DNA from: Naganishia liquefaciens
Lineage: Eukaryota > Basidiomycota > Tremellomycetes > Filobasidiales > Filobasidiaceae
DNA length: 64,000 bases
NCBI GenBank assembly: GCA_013423385.1
Contig: BLZA01000023.1
Location: forward strand, 189,782-253,781
Direction of reading: 5' to 3'
Shown here: in pieces, positions 1 to 17,755 of the stretch
How positions within the stretch are numbered: the stretch's first letter is position 1
Layout of the letters: the number at the start of each line of letters is the position of its first letter
The notes under the pieces: generated by a model
What the model saw: the letters and a program-made list of their open reading frames with translations, nothing else
Database searches by the model: none
Told to the model about the DNA's origin: nothing
Made by a program: the position numbers and the translations under genes

Positions 1-1312
1 AAGCATCTTTGCGAAGAGCGCAGGGATAAATGCAGGTGTGTGCCCCCACGTGCGTTCCACATCGAGCTGACAACCGTTCTAGGAACCTTGCTTCATGCTC
101 AACTCCCCTCAGAGACCCTCTGTACGGAAAACCTGACACCATTCCTCAAGCTCTTGCCATGCAAGGGCATCTCGGGCATTTCAGGCCTGATGAAACCGTA
201 TATTCTTCTGGCACATGATTGGCATGCGATGGGAGTGGATTATACGTCGAGCGAGGATGATGCGGAGACCGAGATGGTGTTGTGGTGGGAGGCAGTGGTG
301 GATCTTGTGCACTGGAAGGGGGATGCAAAGCGAGGTGGGTGGGCTGATTATTGGGTGTTCTGGGCTGACAGGTCTGCAGATTTCTCGATTCAGTCATTGT
401 TTGACCACAAGTTGCCTCAGAAATGTGCCGTGGCGGAATCATCTAAAATCGTTCTCGTTGGAACAGAAGAGGACTTGAGGCAGTTGACCTTTGCGAGCCC
501 AAGCGCGTCCGGCCCAGATTTGAGAGCTTGGGACTATGACGACAATCTCGTCGGTCAGGACCTCGATTTTCGCTGGAATAACGAGACCAGATTTGAGCCG
601 CGTAAGTATCCGGCCATCAAGTCGGTACTGGCTCTAATAGCCTTTGCAGCGCTTGAGATTGCGCCGAACCCAGTGACCTTTCAAAGAGTTTTAACAGGGT
701 CGGGGCAACTCGAGGGTGGTCTCGAGACCTCTATTCGAAATAACGGGGATGGCGTGAGGCGGGTGAGATATGTCGAAGTCTTGCCGTGGTGGATTCAGCC
801 TTGGATGCATGAGCTGCGGGTCGAAGAGAATGGATATCTAGCGGGTGAGCGAGATTGTTGGTCTACACGACTAGTACTGACGTCCGGCAGATCAATATAT
901 AAGCGGACAGACGTACATCCCCGCCATTGACAGGGAGCGCGCCACGACAATATCTCTCGAGCTGGAGATACCACCTGGAGTGACCTTGCGCACGCATCTG
1001 CCTTTCAATAAGGCCTTTATCCGGTACACCGAGCATCCGCCAGATGCCTCTAGGGGATTCGACCTTCCGCCCGCGATTCTCTACCTGTCTGACGTCGATG
1101 AGCAATCGCGCGGGAAGCTGTGGGATGCGCCAAAGCCGAGGATCTACAGCTCCAAGTTGCTCTTGGACTTGGCGACGCCGGATTTCAGCATGCCATATAA
1201 CGTGATCATCATGACGTCGACATTGATGGCATTGTTCTTTGGTAGCGTGTTTAACGCGATTACGAGGCGGTTTGGGGTTATAGAGGTAGCAGATTATGAC
1301 AAGAAGGAATGA
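1..1312 (+). CDS. GPI16: GPI transamidase subunit PIG-T/Gpi16 (5' end outside window)
   Basis: Subunit of the ER-membrane GPI transamidase, which moves GPI anchors onto secretory proteins. The reading frame shows the family landmark LCTENLTPFLKLLPCK near the left edge. The luminal domain follows, and the end is a hydrophobic segment (MPYNVIIMTSTLMALFFGSV) with a short charged tail ending YDKKE, as expected for the single C-terminal membrane span. An intron at about 845-890 joins YLA to DQYISGQTYIPAID. A second probable intron at 602-649 is 48 nt and in frame, so it could be retained without a frameshift. The first ~50 nt are ambiguous because an intron or exon boundary probably lies there. 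The start codon and signal peptide lie to the left of the window. The family call is firm; the 5' boundary is not. Confidence 0.88.
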
Positions 1313-1807
1313 TGTTGTACGCGTATACTGCATTGATGCTCGAAACGAGGATGGTGGAACTGGAGCGAAGACAGCTGACGGAGCTCGTGAAGGGGTGGCA
1401 AAGGAGAATCCCGCTTACCTAATGCGGAGCCGCATTATGCGAGCTTTCCTTTGTTCTGAGCCTGACATTTTCGCGCGTCGCACGCCTCGCCCGTCCAGAT
1501 AGAGATCATCGAGGGCACATGGTGGAGTGATCGCTATACCTTGATCTCGTTCACATATCAGGTCTCCGGGAACGTGTCTTGACGCTTCCAGCTACTCTTC
1601 TCGCAAAAAGTCAGTACCCTCGACCGTCTGCGCGACCCGTGTACGCTTTGCAACGCGGTTCTTTTCGACCTCCTGTTTCGCTATGCGTGGCGCGCGCGCA
1701 AGTTCCAGAATACAACCATGCTTACGCTACTGCCACCGTCTTCTTTGTGCGCTTGCTCCTTTTCGACGGCCGTCATAACATAGCCATCCACATCAATATT
1801 TGCAAAA
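1313..1807. other. GPI16-SUB2 intergenic region
   Basis: This stretch holds the GPI16 3' UTR and the SUB2 promoter and leader. A pyrimidine-rich tract and the sequence around TACAACCATG precede the SUB2 start. The short open frames here have no recognisable protein features. I see no RNA gene or repeat. Confidence 0.4.
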
Positions 1808-3630
<1,823 letters not shown>

Positions 3631-5934
3631 AGTAGTGCAGAATTGTGTGAACATGATGCGAAAATGATCATTGTATAAGTGTCGAGTTGAAAGGGATGGG
3701 GAAAGTGTGGGGCGATGTGGATGTTTGCCTGGGCTTTAAGGTCATGGACTGCCGGGAGAGAACATCCGTCGCTCTGAACCACGCGAATGGGACGGGAGTG
3801 TGGAGGATTGCTATACAACTGGACAAACAAGTTTCATCTTGAGGGATCCCCGTTAGTCCGTATCGAGCGATACCCTAACCAGTCAGTGCCTCTTTCAGCA
3901 AGAATATCGCTCTACGCGGCCGGTATGCGATCAATCCTGAATTTGGACGCCAGTGTTGTCGCAAGTGCTGGGTTTGCAAACGAGACAGATCACCGGAAGA
4001 TTGAGCCCAAGTACCTCGAGAGCGTTGAATTCAGGGTCCATGCCTCACAAAGTCCGGGCTGTGAAATGACCTGAGAGAGGCATCCTCAGCGAGCACGTAC
4101 GCGGCTTGCAGCAGTGAAACGTCGAACTCGGGTCTGAATCTCTTCCATGCTGTTCGACGTTCTTTGACCCTGCTGTAATGAGGACGCGATTCAAACCGGT
4201 CAGGAAAAGGGAACCCGGTGACTGGTCAACATGGTCACGTCCTTGACATTCTTCGTCGATGAGGTGGCGTCCGGCAGGCTGTGGAGTAGGGATTTGGGAT
4301 TTCTGTATTAGATGTTCTCCAGGCCGGCGATCTGGTGACTGTCAGAGACTGCATAGACGCCGAGGTCGTGACCTGCTTGACCGCGGCCAACGATGGCAAC
4401 GATGACAGGCTATAGAATAAAGGATAGGTGTGACTCGCTACAGATATCGCACGAGTTGACAAGCGGATGGAAATTGGACATCGTGGTGGAGAGTGAAACC
4501 ATGCATGTGAAGTGAGTCGGAATATTTCGATGCCATTCTAGCAGTACGAGGAGAAGGAGAAGTGAGTCGTGCCTCGAACTGGAGCGTCGCCATCGACAGC
4601 TGCCTAAGCGCGTCGTTTGCGTCTGATCATTACTTGTCGTGCGAGAACAAGTCGGGACATGACAAGGAACTGCCGCCGGGATCGGTGTACTCTCTTATCA
4701 GTTGAGCGCATCAAGCTAAGCAGATCACACCGCCCGGTCTGGCCTGACCTGTAACGTCCTTTGTCTCTGCTGTTATCCGAACACTTGCCGCTTTCTGTGC
4801 GATCTACCCGATCTCTGCAGCGTCGACGTGTGACGATGGCTATTGAACACTTGTAGAGCAGATTTCATGTAAGAAATGCCTAGGCAAGCCACTGGATGCT
4901 GTGAGTGCGGACGTCTTGACAGGATCTGCGAGGCTCCAGCCGTCTTGCTGTCACTCGGTCGCGCGTGGTGTCGTTGCAGCATTGCAGCAGAGGTAATTTG
5001 TAGCGACGTTTCGGAGAATGGTCAGTCCCACAGTACAGGCCCAAGACAGAAAAGATCTTTGTCGATGTCAAGTAGGGGCAAAGAGCCACGCCGATTGATT
5101 CTGCTCCAATTCCTCATCGCATCCCTTCTCGTCGGCGAGCTTGACCAACAAAGGGGGTCCACCACTCACACTGCTTTCGACTGGTAGTATACCAGGCTAG
5201 AATCGATCGAATGACGCAACTGGCGATTCATCCTGGCGTCAGGCCAGGAAGGAGAGGATCCGCACGTTTGCCGCAACCTTGACGCGCGGAACGCATTCAG
5301 TCAGTGGCGAGATTTGTACGGTGGAAAGAGAGCGGCCCCGCCTCCCGAGTCGAAATTCGGTCGCAGATCGAGGAACAGTGATCGCGGTACATGTCATGTA
5401 GACGGCCTTGACTGCATCTCTTCTTGACACTGTGACTGCGTTCGGGCATTTCGCACTTGTATGCAAAACGTATTGCGGATTTACCCGTGAGGAACTCGGT
5501 AGCAGTCCATTTGTCGCTTCTCAGCAAGAACCAAAAAGGCACCCGGATAATGATCGCTCATGATCGCCCCTATCGAGGTCGCGGATGGATATTGCTCTAT
5601 ACCTGGTATTTCCACGGGGCTGAAGACGATTTTCTCGACCGGCAGGCAAGCTAGACGGGTTGTTATCTGCACGGGCTTGGTGTGAGATACGGCGGATATG
5701 ATGGTGCAGGTCAGGACACTCGAGGATCGCGATTGCGAAAAATATGTTCACCTTTCACACATGGTCTTCCTACGCCGGCGTCTTCCACTGCACGCCCTCG
5801 TGCACTCTGCAAGCTTTCGGGGCTTGGCGAGGCAGCTGGCGAGGCGCTGTCCCCGCGCCCGAAGGACGTCGCAATGCGATCGCATCGCACACCCACACCG
5901 CAAAAAGCTGCAACCTCGAAAAAAGATGTTCGCG
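3631..5934. other. Gene-poor region between SUB2 and tRNA-Pro
   Basis: About 2.3 kb with only short, mutually overlapping open frames on both strands (for example near 3787-4074 and 4876-5187). None shows a domain, a signal sequence or a convincing set of splice sites. I see no transposon ends or long repeat. It holds the SUB2 3' UTR at its left end. Beyond that I see nothing I can support. Confidence 0.4.
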
Positions 5935-6032
5935 GCGGAATCCCGGAATCGAACCGAGGACCACTCCCAGACTCTGAATCGAATCGGATGATGAAACCCG
6001 AAGGGAGTATCGTACCACTAGACCAATCCCGC
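5935..6032 (-). tRNA. tRNA-Pro(CGG) with intron
   Basis: On the minus strand the acceptor stem GCGGGAT pairs with ATTCCGC at the 3' end. The D arm reads TGGTCTAGTGGTACGAT, typical of fungal tRNA-Pro. The anticodon stem is CTCCC/GGGAG and the loop is TTCGGG+T, giving anticodon CGG. A 27-nt intron sits after position 37, the canonical place. The T arm is CTCGG-TTCGATT-CCGGG. The mature length is about 71 nt, before CCA addition. All four stems pair, with G-T wobbles at acceptor pair 5 and in the T stem. Confidence 0.93.
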
Positions 6033-6105
6033 TACTGATGGTCTGCCTTGTTACAAGTCAGTGAGTACATTTCCGCTCTATCGCCCTGCCCCTCTGGTCG
6101 TATCG

Positions 6106-6132
6106 ACCACTCGACCAATCCCGCGGCTGATG
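6106..6132 (-). repeat. Fragment copy of the tRNA-Pro 5' end
   Basis: This 27-nt piece matches 24 of 27 positions of 6014-6040, the D-arm/acceptor part of the neighbouring tRNA-Pro gene plus 8 nt of its 5' flank. It lies in the same orientation 92 bp away. It cannot fold as a tRNA. It looks like a leftover of a local tandem duplication. Confidence 0.55.
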
Positions 6133-6209
6133 TTACCGCTTTCTCTCCGTGTGATACAACCTCTTGCTCCCACACCCAAGTATCCAAGGCTCGCTGCACG
6201 CTGCACATT

Positions 6210-6285
6210 ACAGCCGTGACCCAAATGTATTCCACGCGACTCTCTTTACAGCCGTGACCCAAATGTATTCCACGCGACTCTCTTT
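6210..6285. repeat. Tandem duplication, 2 x 38 bp
   Basis: Two directly adjacent, identical 38-bp copies, each beginning ACAGCCGTGACCC and ending ACTCTCTTT. The duplication is recent by its identity. It lies about 180 bp upstream of the tRNA-Pro gene. Confidence 0.9.
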
Positions 6286-7614
6286 GCCCCCCGTGGCACC
6301 GCTCAGCTCTTGCGATATCAAATCTCCTTTTCGTCACAAGCGGGTTCGCGCAGAATTTGCTTTAAAAGGCAGCACCCTTTCTTTCCACCCAAACTCTTTT
6401 CGCCAAGTCTTGCCATTATCCCCGCAGCCCTTGTCTCCCAGGGGCAAATTAGCTTGCATGCACAGCCCGACAGCTACAACAGCTGGGCGATTGTACATGT
6501 TTCCAGGAAAAAACGCCGAGCTAGGCCCCTACATTCATGGCCCGCGGAGAGATATGGCAGCCCTGTGCGGACCCGGCTCCCGAGACGAGCAGTCTACACG
6601 AGTGTTTGACCCGGAGCGCCCGAAGGAATCTTACAGCGGGCCGAAACCTGGCCCTGTCCCGAGCCCTGTCGCCGACCTGGTCGATATCTCGCTCGTCAAT
6701 TATAGCGGAAGCCAACAAGCTGTCGTCGTAGAAATATAGCTGCGACTCCTTTGAGGGAAGGTTGCCAAAGTCGCCCGTCTGCTCTGGACAAGCGTTGACG
6801 ATTCCGGCTACCGTTTCCGAAGCGGCTTGCATCGCCGACAAAGTGCGAAACTTGGGAATGACAAGAGCATCATCCCCGCACCATACCCCAAGCACCTGCA
6901 CCTCTTGCCGACTGCCATGCAAGCCAGCTCGGTCAGTCTGAACCCTTTTCTCTTCGGGGGGCTCCGCGGGCTCAACATTCCCCAGACCTCGCAAAATACT
7001 TATATCTGCTTGGCTAATGTCTGACAACCGTAGAAACGATTGACGTTGTTGAAAAGGTCACTGAACAATGTACACTATCCTTAGTCAAAGGAAGAGATAG
7101 AAAGATAGACATTCGTTGGATATAGGGATCGTCTGAGTGGCCCTCCCAGACCGCCTTGATCGTAGCGTAGACAAGTAGACATGCTAATTTCTCAAAATTC
7201 CCATCCCCCTCGAAGCCTTTCTCGCGCGAGGGAGTCCTGAGCCGAGCACCTCACAAAGGCCAATTGAAAGCCACAGCTGGACAAGATGGTAACAGAATGC
7301 CGATGAGCTGTGTTTTCGGGCGCTTGTCCCGCCACCTGCGGACTTTGCTCATGATGGAAACCCGATCGCAACCGAAAAGATGCAAACATGCGCAGCATCC
7401 ACACCGTTTGTACATGAAGACTAGCTGCGCGAAATCCATGCGTAACAAGAGGCCGCTTCGAGGACTGAAAACATGTTGTTGATGTCACAACGCGAATGCT
7501 GGAGACGATCCGTTCCGCCGCTATCAGCAGTCGCCTCCATCCTCGCGCCATAAATAAAAAAAGCAAAGCATGAAAAACGAAAAAAAAGCGAAACCGACAC
7601 AGGCAAAAATGAGT
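6286..7614. other. Gene-poor region between the two tRNA genes
   Basis: The only notable frame is a minus-strand open frame at about 6521-7027 (168 codons). It has no ATG at its 5' end; the first internal ATG would give MQAASETVAG. It reads like protein in parts but matches no family I know and shows no splice support, so it is not called as a gene. No other gene, repeat or regulatory site stood out. Confidence 0.3.
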
Positions 7615-7707
7615 GGAGCCATCAGGATTCGAACCCGAGACCTCAACCATGCTGTTCTCGCTTAGAGACATGCTAAGATTGCGCGCTACCAACTGCGCCA
7701 TAGCCCC
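7615..7707 (-). tRNA. tRNA-Ala(AGC) with intron
   Basis: On the minus strand the acceptor stem GGGGCTA pairs with TGGCTCC. This includes a G3-T70 pair, the alanine identity element. The D arm reads TGGCGCAGTTGGTAGCGC. The anticodon stem is CAATC/GGTTG and the loop TTAGCA+T gives anticodon AGC. A 21-nt intron follows position 37. The T arm is TCGGG-TTCGAAT-CCTGA. The mature length is 72 nt. Confidence 0.95.
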
Positions 7708-8250
7708 GGTTGATATTTTGTCTGTTTATTTTGAATGCTGTGACGCGCGATGTGTCGCCTGACCACCCTCACCCTCGCCTTCCCCTCGCCTGAGCATGAC
7801 GTTGCCATGCTGCCCTGCAAAGGCGATTGTGGCAGAGCACCGGATTCTGGCACCCCTGCCCCGGCCGAAAGGCGGCTAATCATCCAGCGTCAGCGTAGCC
7901 TACCGCGAAAGGACGATCTGGGCCGCTGTTGCCGTGTCCGATCGTCATTTTCTCAACCTGATGTTCACCTTTGTTCAATCCCAGACCCGAGACGAGCCAC
8001 CAAAGCCAAGAGGTTGCGAGTAAACTATCGATACAGCGCACGTCCCCATGCCCCCGGTCGCCTTTAGTCACGCAGCCCACCGCCGACTGATCCTCATCCG
8101 CCAAGGGTGAGCTGCCAGGTGCGCCCGCTGCGCCACGCGGGATCTGATTCAGCACGCGTCTCGCTGCGTCAGGAAGGGCAACAAGGTTGACACACAGTGG
8201 GCGTTACCTCACACACCTTGCCTCCCGTTCACCGTCCAGCACCCCATACC
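7708..8250. other. tRNA-Ala to YPK1 intergenic region
   Basis: Upstream flank of the tRNA-Ala gene and promoter/leader of YPK1. CT-rich stretches precede the YPK1 start. I see no further gene or repeat. Confidence 0.35.
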
Positions 8251-10725
<2,475 letters not shown>

Positions 10726-10846
10726 GATTTTCACACATATCGTTGTACACGCTGTATATTCGTCGTCGCACTCGAGTCGAGGCCGTGTCTATGCTACTTG
10801 TAGCTGTTATCCATTCCCGATGGCCAAGGGTGCGCTGTGACCGGTG

Positions 10847-13800
10847 TCATTCCGCGTTATCGCCGTTCTCGATCCGGCTCGCTTGCTCCAACATTTCCCG
10901 CAGTGCGTCCATAGTCCTGCCCGTCTCTACGCCGTGTTCCGACAGATCCCACTTCAAAAAGGCCCGGGTCAAGGCTTCGGCTTGTCGCAACTCTAGGGCT
11001 TCGGATGGCGAGATGGCGATGCCCTCGACAATCTTGCCAATGTCTTGTTTGGTGAAGAACTCGCTGGAAAGGCAAATGTCTCAGACCGTCTGACGATCTT
11101 TGCCGATGTCCTTACTTCTGCACTCACGTCACCTCTTTTGCTCGATTGACCAGAGCTGCAGGAACCCCATGGTACAGCGCGCATTCTGCAGCGTGTGATC
11201 GGAGATCGCTCAATGCCTTTGGCCTCTCGAGTCTACGTCCAATTGTTAGTAAACTTCCCAGCATGATTGACAGGACACGTACTGAAAAAGGAAAGAGATC
11301 CCGTCGTCACCCTCTTCTCGGATCTGGAAGTGAGTCTTCATCTGCCAGGCGAATGGCGAAAAGTTCACGCCAGCGACGTGTGTTTGGAAAATTTCGCTGC
11401 AGTAGAAAGTGCAAGTCAACAATTTGGGCTGACCGTCCGTCGATTTGCCGCACTGAAAATGAGTTATCGCGATCTAGACGGTAGCGGGGACTTGTTGATT
11501 CGACAGAAGCCTAATGAGGGGGTAAAACAACCTACGATCTTGGGGCAAGCGACGCCTCGATTCAAGAATTCTGTCAAGGTTCCGATAAGGAGACCTGCTC
11601 CATCTTGGGCCAATGTACCTGTCGGAACTGTCAGAGGCTGCCGAGCAAGTCGTGCGACAAGAGAATCCCACCTTTCCCGAACTCGTCGAGTATGAGCAAC
11701 GAATGTGCCGTTGCGCCTCGCAACATCATCGAAACTTGTGACAAATCAATCATAAACGCTGAGGCCGCCTTGGATCATCACAGTTCAGTATGGGCATAGG
11801 GCTGACAGCTTAGCAGCCAACGTTTGCACACCTTTGCTGTTGATTCCCTTGTCTGAATCCGCGTAAAAACTTGACATGATTATAGGTGTGGCAGAATGTC
11901 ATGATGGGTTGCGATAGATCTTTGTTTAACCACGTACTTTTGTCCACGGGACTCAAGACGGCCTCTTGTGCAGGAACATAGCTGATAGAGAGGGCCAACG
12001 TCAGTTGCGTCAGCTGGACCGTTCCCGACCTTACCATCCGATCTGAGCCATATATGCGATCAAGCCGACCTGACGGCAATATGGCGTAAACTGGACCTGT
12101 TCCTCAGGTTGCAGAACCCAATAAATCATACCTGCTTGCCATAAGCGCTTTTACCGGAGCCTGTTGGGTTCTTCAGCGTTGAACCGAATTTTCGCAGGAA
12201 AGCTCTCACCATTGGCACCCGTGATGATCATCTTTCACGTCACTGTCAACTTTCAAACGCCTTGACTTCTCCGCCTTGCAGGCTCACCAGGTTTTCCACA
12301 TTGGTGTCTGAGAGCTCACTGCCGTCCTCCGAGAGGCGGCGCATCTTTCCCAGCTCGGTGTCGTTGCCAACGTAAATTTCATTCGCCATCTCATACAGCA
12401 TGTGTCGACCACCTTTGATCCACAAGACATTGTCGGCGACCATTCGCGGCCGGGTGAGCCCAAATGTCTGACTTGTCTGAGCCAATGCAAGCGTGCTGGA
12501 GTCAACCATAGTATCAACGCTCATTGTCACAGTCATTCTGAGCTTGCTCATCCCGTATTCCATGACTCACCAGTCTAGTTCAGCGACGACCTCTTCGGCA
12601 GCAAGCAAAGCAGGTTCCAGATCGCGAACGCAGGCTGCAAGGTCCGCCAGGATATCGACTACTCGGTCACTGTACTGACCTAGCAAGTCACCGAGTGTCT
12701 CGTCCAGCTGTCGCATCTTAGTTTCCTAACAAGGCTCTGTATCAGCCACATGCAAAGGATGATAGCGGGAGGCTGAACCTTGTAATATCGATTGCCGTCG
12801 TCATCGTGAAACTGAATCGGCTTTAGTCAACGGAGAAACCGGCGTGCAAATTATCGAGGCTTACTCGCAAATCCCAGTCTTCTGGAACCCGAACTGTTAC
12901 CTCTCCCGCCGGCACCCGTATCAGGTACCCCAGTTGAGGCATCAAGTGTGTGCTAAGATCTGCTAACTGATTGCGCAAAGATGGAGACGAGATATCGGAC
13001 AACACTTCTGTGGCAGCTACAGACTAGGATCAATGGCAAACGGTCGCTTAGATAGAAGCGGCAACGGGTTCGGCTGACTGTGAGCGTACCAGCGTTGTGC
13101 CCAAACCTTTGTTGCCCGTGTTCGTGAATAGGAATAAGAGACGGACTTCTGAAGCGAGCGGCTTACCTTGAATGTATTCCGTCAATTCGTCTATCGTGTC
13201 GTCCACTCCACTATGAATGCAAACTCTGTTTTCCGTTCTAGAAGCATCAAAGTCGATCTGGTCGAAAGCGTGTTCAGCGTTCAACGGGACGAGAGCACTC
13301 AATCCCTCTCACGACCTGCACCAGTCCTTCAGCTAGACTTTGAAATGCCCCTCTATCGATGCTAGCCATCGCCTGGAGGATCACACGCTCTGGATCAGCC
13401 TCAATTTTGCAATCTCGGCGAAATTGCAAAGCCCGCACCTTTGTGCAGACTGGTCCCCCCTTCCAAGCCTGCAATTCGCCGACGCCATCGCGCACCAGAA
13501 CTGCAGTAAAGGAGTACTGGGAAGACCTCGAGTCAGTAAGTCTCCCTTCGCGCCGAAAGGTCTTACGCACATCGACGAGGCCTTTCCACACCGCCCAGTC
13601 ATTTGGGCTCAGATTATCAATCCTCTTCAGAATGTTCGCCAGAGTCATTTTCATGCGCCTGAGCGACCTTCCAATTTGTGCTGCCGTGTTTCTGTTATCG
13701 GATCGCTGTAATATCGCTAACGACTGATGCCTGTCATTGATGGCGGCAATGTCGCACAGAGGCCTTTTCATCCATGTCTTCAGCAAGGCGCTTCCTGACT

Positions 13801-15122
13801 TCGTGTGGCAGTTCGAATTGAGAATACCTGGAGCAAGTACAGCCCTCAAACCGATTCACCGGAGATCATTCGCAAAACGGAACGCACTGAAGAGAGATAG
13901 CCCTTCTCCTTGACTGCTCCATCCGGAGGACTGATCATGAGCGCCAAATATGGACAGCGATCTTGCGAACAGATGTATCAGCTTTCTCCTGGCTATGAAT
14001 ACGGACCCAACGCACACAAGGGCATCCGCATTGATCAACATGTATTGTGAACTAGTCACGTAGATGATCAATGTTTGTCAGGTCTTGTCATCGCGGACTG
14101 ATGCAGAACATACAGCTTGATAGCCTCGATGTTACGCATGATGGTAACGAGGTCGGCCGACTTCCTGGAGGTCCCTACTTTCTCGAGCTGTAGCAAAAGT
14201 CCCCCAGCTGCGCAGAGCTGGAGATTGCAACCCATGAGTAGAAGTGGTCATGAAAACTAAACTCAATGGAGCGTACCGATAGTCGAGCCTCAAGACTCGT
14301 GAAGCATCCCAATCGCAACATCGTCAATTTTCTCTGGCGTTCATCATCCATATTCCATGTCTGGCCATCCGCCTCCCATACATTTGATTCGTTGGCGGAA
14401 GCTATCTGGCTTCCGACGGAACCTTGCTGTCCAGAGCCTTTATTCCTAGTGATGCGCAGGCCAGAAAGTCGAGACAATGCTGAACCCAAAGTATACTCCT
14501 TTGGGGGTCGGATGTGATACTGGCATTCGTCGTGCTCTTCGCCTTTGGTCTCGACGGATGAGCTTTCAGAACATCAGAGACCCCTGTCAGATGATACGCA
14601 CAATATGCTATGATGGCTTCAATCAACCTCTCATTGGAGGAGTTGCCCGTAATGATGTGAGTTGGTGCCATTTGCTCCATGACTTGGTACAAGAGGACAT
14701 GCAATCAGTCATTCAGCCCTTTGAGTCACCGACAGGACTCACGCGCAGTTGACACGTCAAACATGCTGGAATCCGGCGTGTCTTCCAAGAACGACAAAGT
14801 GCTAGTTGTCGAGTCGTAGAATGCTGCTCCGACCTGCTGCTGATAGTAGTGAAATGAAAGGATCTGCAGTTCACGACATGACTTGAGATCACGGATGTTG
14901 CCCTCGTACCACTGGACTGACCTTGATGGCGGTCTCGGACTCTTCATCTGGCTTGTCTTCGGATCCACTGTCACTTGGCTCCTCGTCGCTCTCTGCCTCT
15001 CGAGCGCTGTGCTTATCGACCTGCTGTGATCGCTGCCCATCCGATCGTCGACTAAACTTGACTCTTTGGGCAGACTCTGCATCGTTTGTAGACGCGGCGG
15101 TGCGTTTGCTCGAGGCAGGCAT
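10847..15122 (-). CDS. MSH5: Meiotic MutS homologue Msh5
   Basis: With Msh4 this protein forms a clamp that stabilises meiotic crossover intermediates; it has no mismatch-repair N-domain. Blocks seen in order: VGAAFYDSTTSTLSFLEDTP; THIITGNSSNERLIEA; a lever/clamp segment with LLKTWMKRPLCDIAAINDRH; RPRMVADNVLWIKGGRH; Walker A MIITGANGSGKSAYGKQ, restored by splicing; SYVPAQEAVLSPVDK; DGAGLLIGTLTEFLNRG; EIFQTHVAGVNFSPFAWQMK; and a tail ending ASRIENGDNAE. There are many short introns. The start is uncertain. I chose MPASSKRTAASTND, which opens an acidic leader, but upstream frames at 15230-15450 could add exons. The 3' end lies only 121 bp from the convergent YPK1 stop. Family identity is secure; several exon edges are not. 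Confidence 0.85.
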
Positions 15123-15572
15123 GGATGTCGATCGTCTTTTGGAGGACCGCCCAAGAGAATCGGCTGTCCGAGGTGTTTCGAATAGGTAGGCGACGGACAA
15201 AGGCAAATGTTCATGGTTCGTTGATCGCTCACCAGAATCCCTCTTTTACGCGGGCTAGCTCCTTCTCGATAGGGGCGATCACATTTTCGCCACGATGCAT
15301 TCCTGTGATTCGGTCGCGAAGCCTATGAGCATTGCTCAGTGTTGGCCTGGCTCCTTTCCGAGACCTTCAAGTGTCCAGAGCTGCCCTCCACACGAGGGTC
15401 TCCAGCGGTTCCCACCCGAGACCGCCTAAGGCTGTTCATCAAGTCACAATGGTTGTCTAAAGTCGATTACAATCTGTAAATATGGCATATGGAAACGAAT
15501 AGAGGTTGAAGCCTTGCAGCTTCCGTCTCGTACAAGACGCCTCGAACCACCGGCTAGCTTAGGCCGGCTAGC
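15123..15572. other. MSH5 5' flank / VMA2 3' flank
   Basis: On the minus strand a short frame beginning MHRGENVIAPIEKELARVKE (about 15230-15298) and another beginning MNSLRRSRVGTAGDP (about 15450) are open. Either could be an upstream MSH5 exon, but I could not join them in frame with confidence. The rest should be MSH5 promoter and VMA2 3' UTR. Confidence 0.3.
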
Positions 15573-17455
<1,883 letters not shown>

Positions 17456-17755
17456 CTTGGCAGTATCAGCGTACGCGAAGAGGGCCTTTGTTCGGAAGAT
17501 CAGAGCAGGAGGAGAGCGCGATGAGAAGACAACGGTGATGTCGTCATGGCCAGCGATGCGTCGATGATTGGGTTGGTGGCTCGGCGCCGGGCGCGCCTTG
17601 ATAGCGGCCGCCGCCGCACAAAGTCGCCGACTCTGGCCACGTTGGACGCCGTTTCGACCTGAAACATGAGGGAGCGCCCACAAGCGGATCCTCGTCCATC
17701 ATGCGGCCCGCCTTGTTCCCAAGAGAACGACGACTTGGCGATACACGCTCCCGCC
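17456..17755. promoter_or_regulatory. Divergent promoter VMA2 / STE50
   Basis: 300 bp separate the start codons of two divergently transcribed genes, so both promoters and leaders must lie here. The region is GC-rich. I see no TATA box or named binding site. Confidence 0.5.

Noticed and set aside
3787-4074. 95-codon plus-strand frame downstream of SUB2
   Set aside because: Composition looks random and no splice or domain evidence supports it.
6521-7027. 168-codon minus-strand gene
   Set aside because: No ATG at the 5' end, no splice signals that would supply one, no recognisable family; kept only as a remark.
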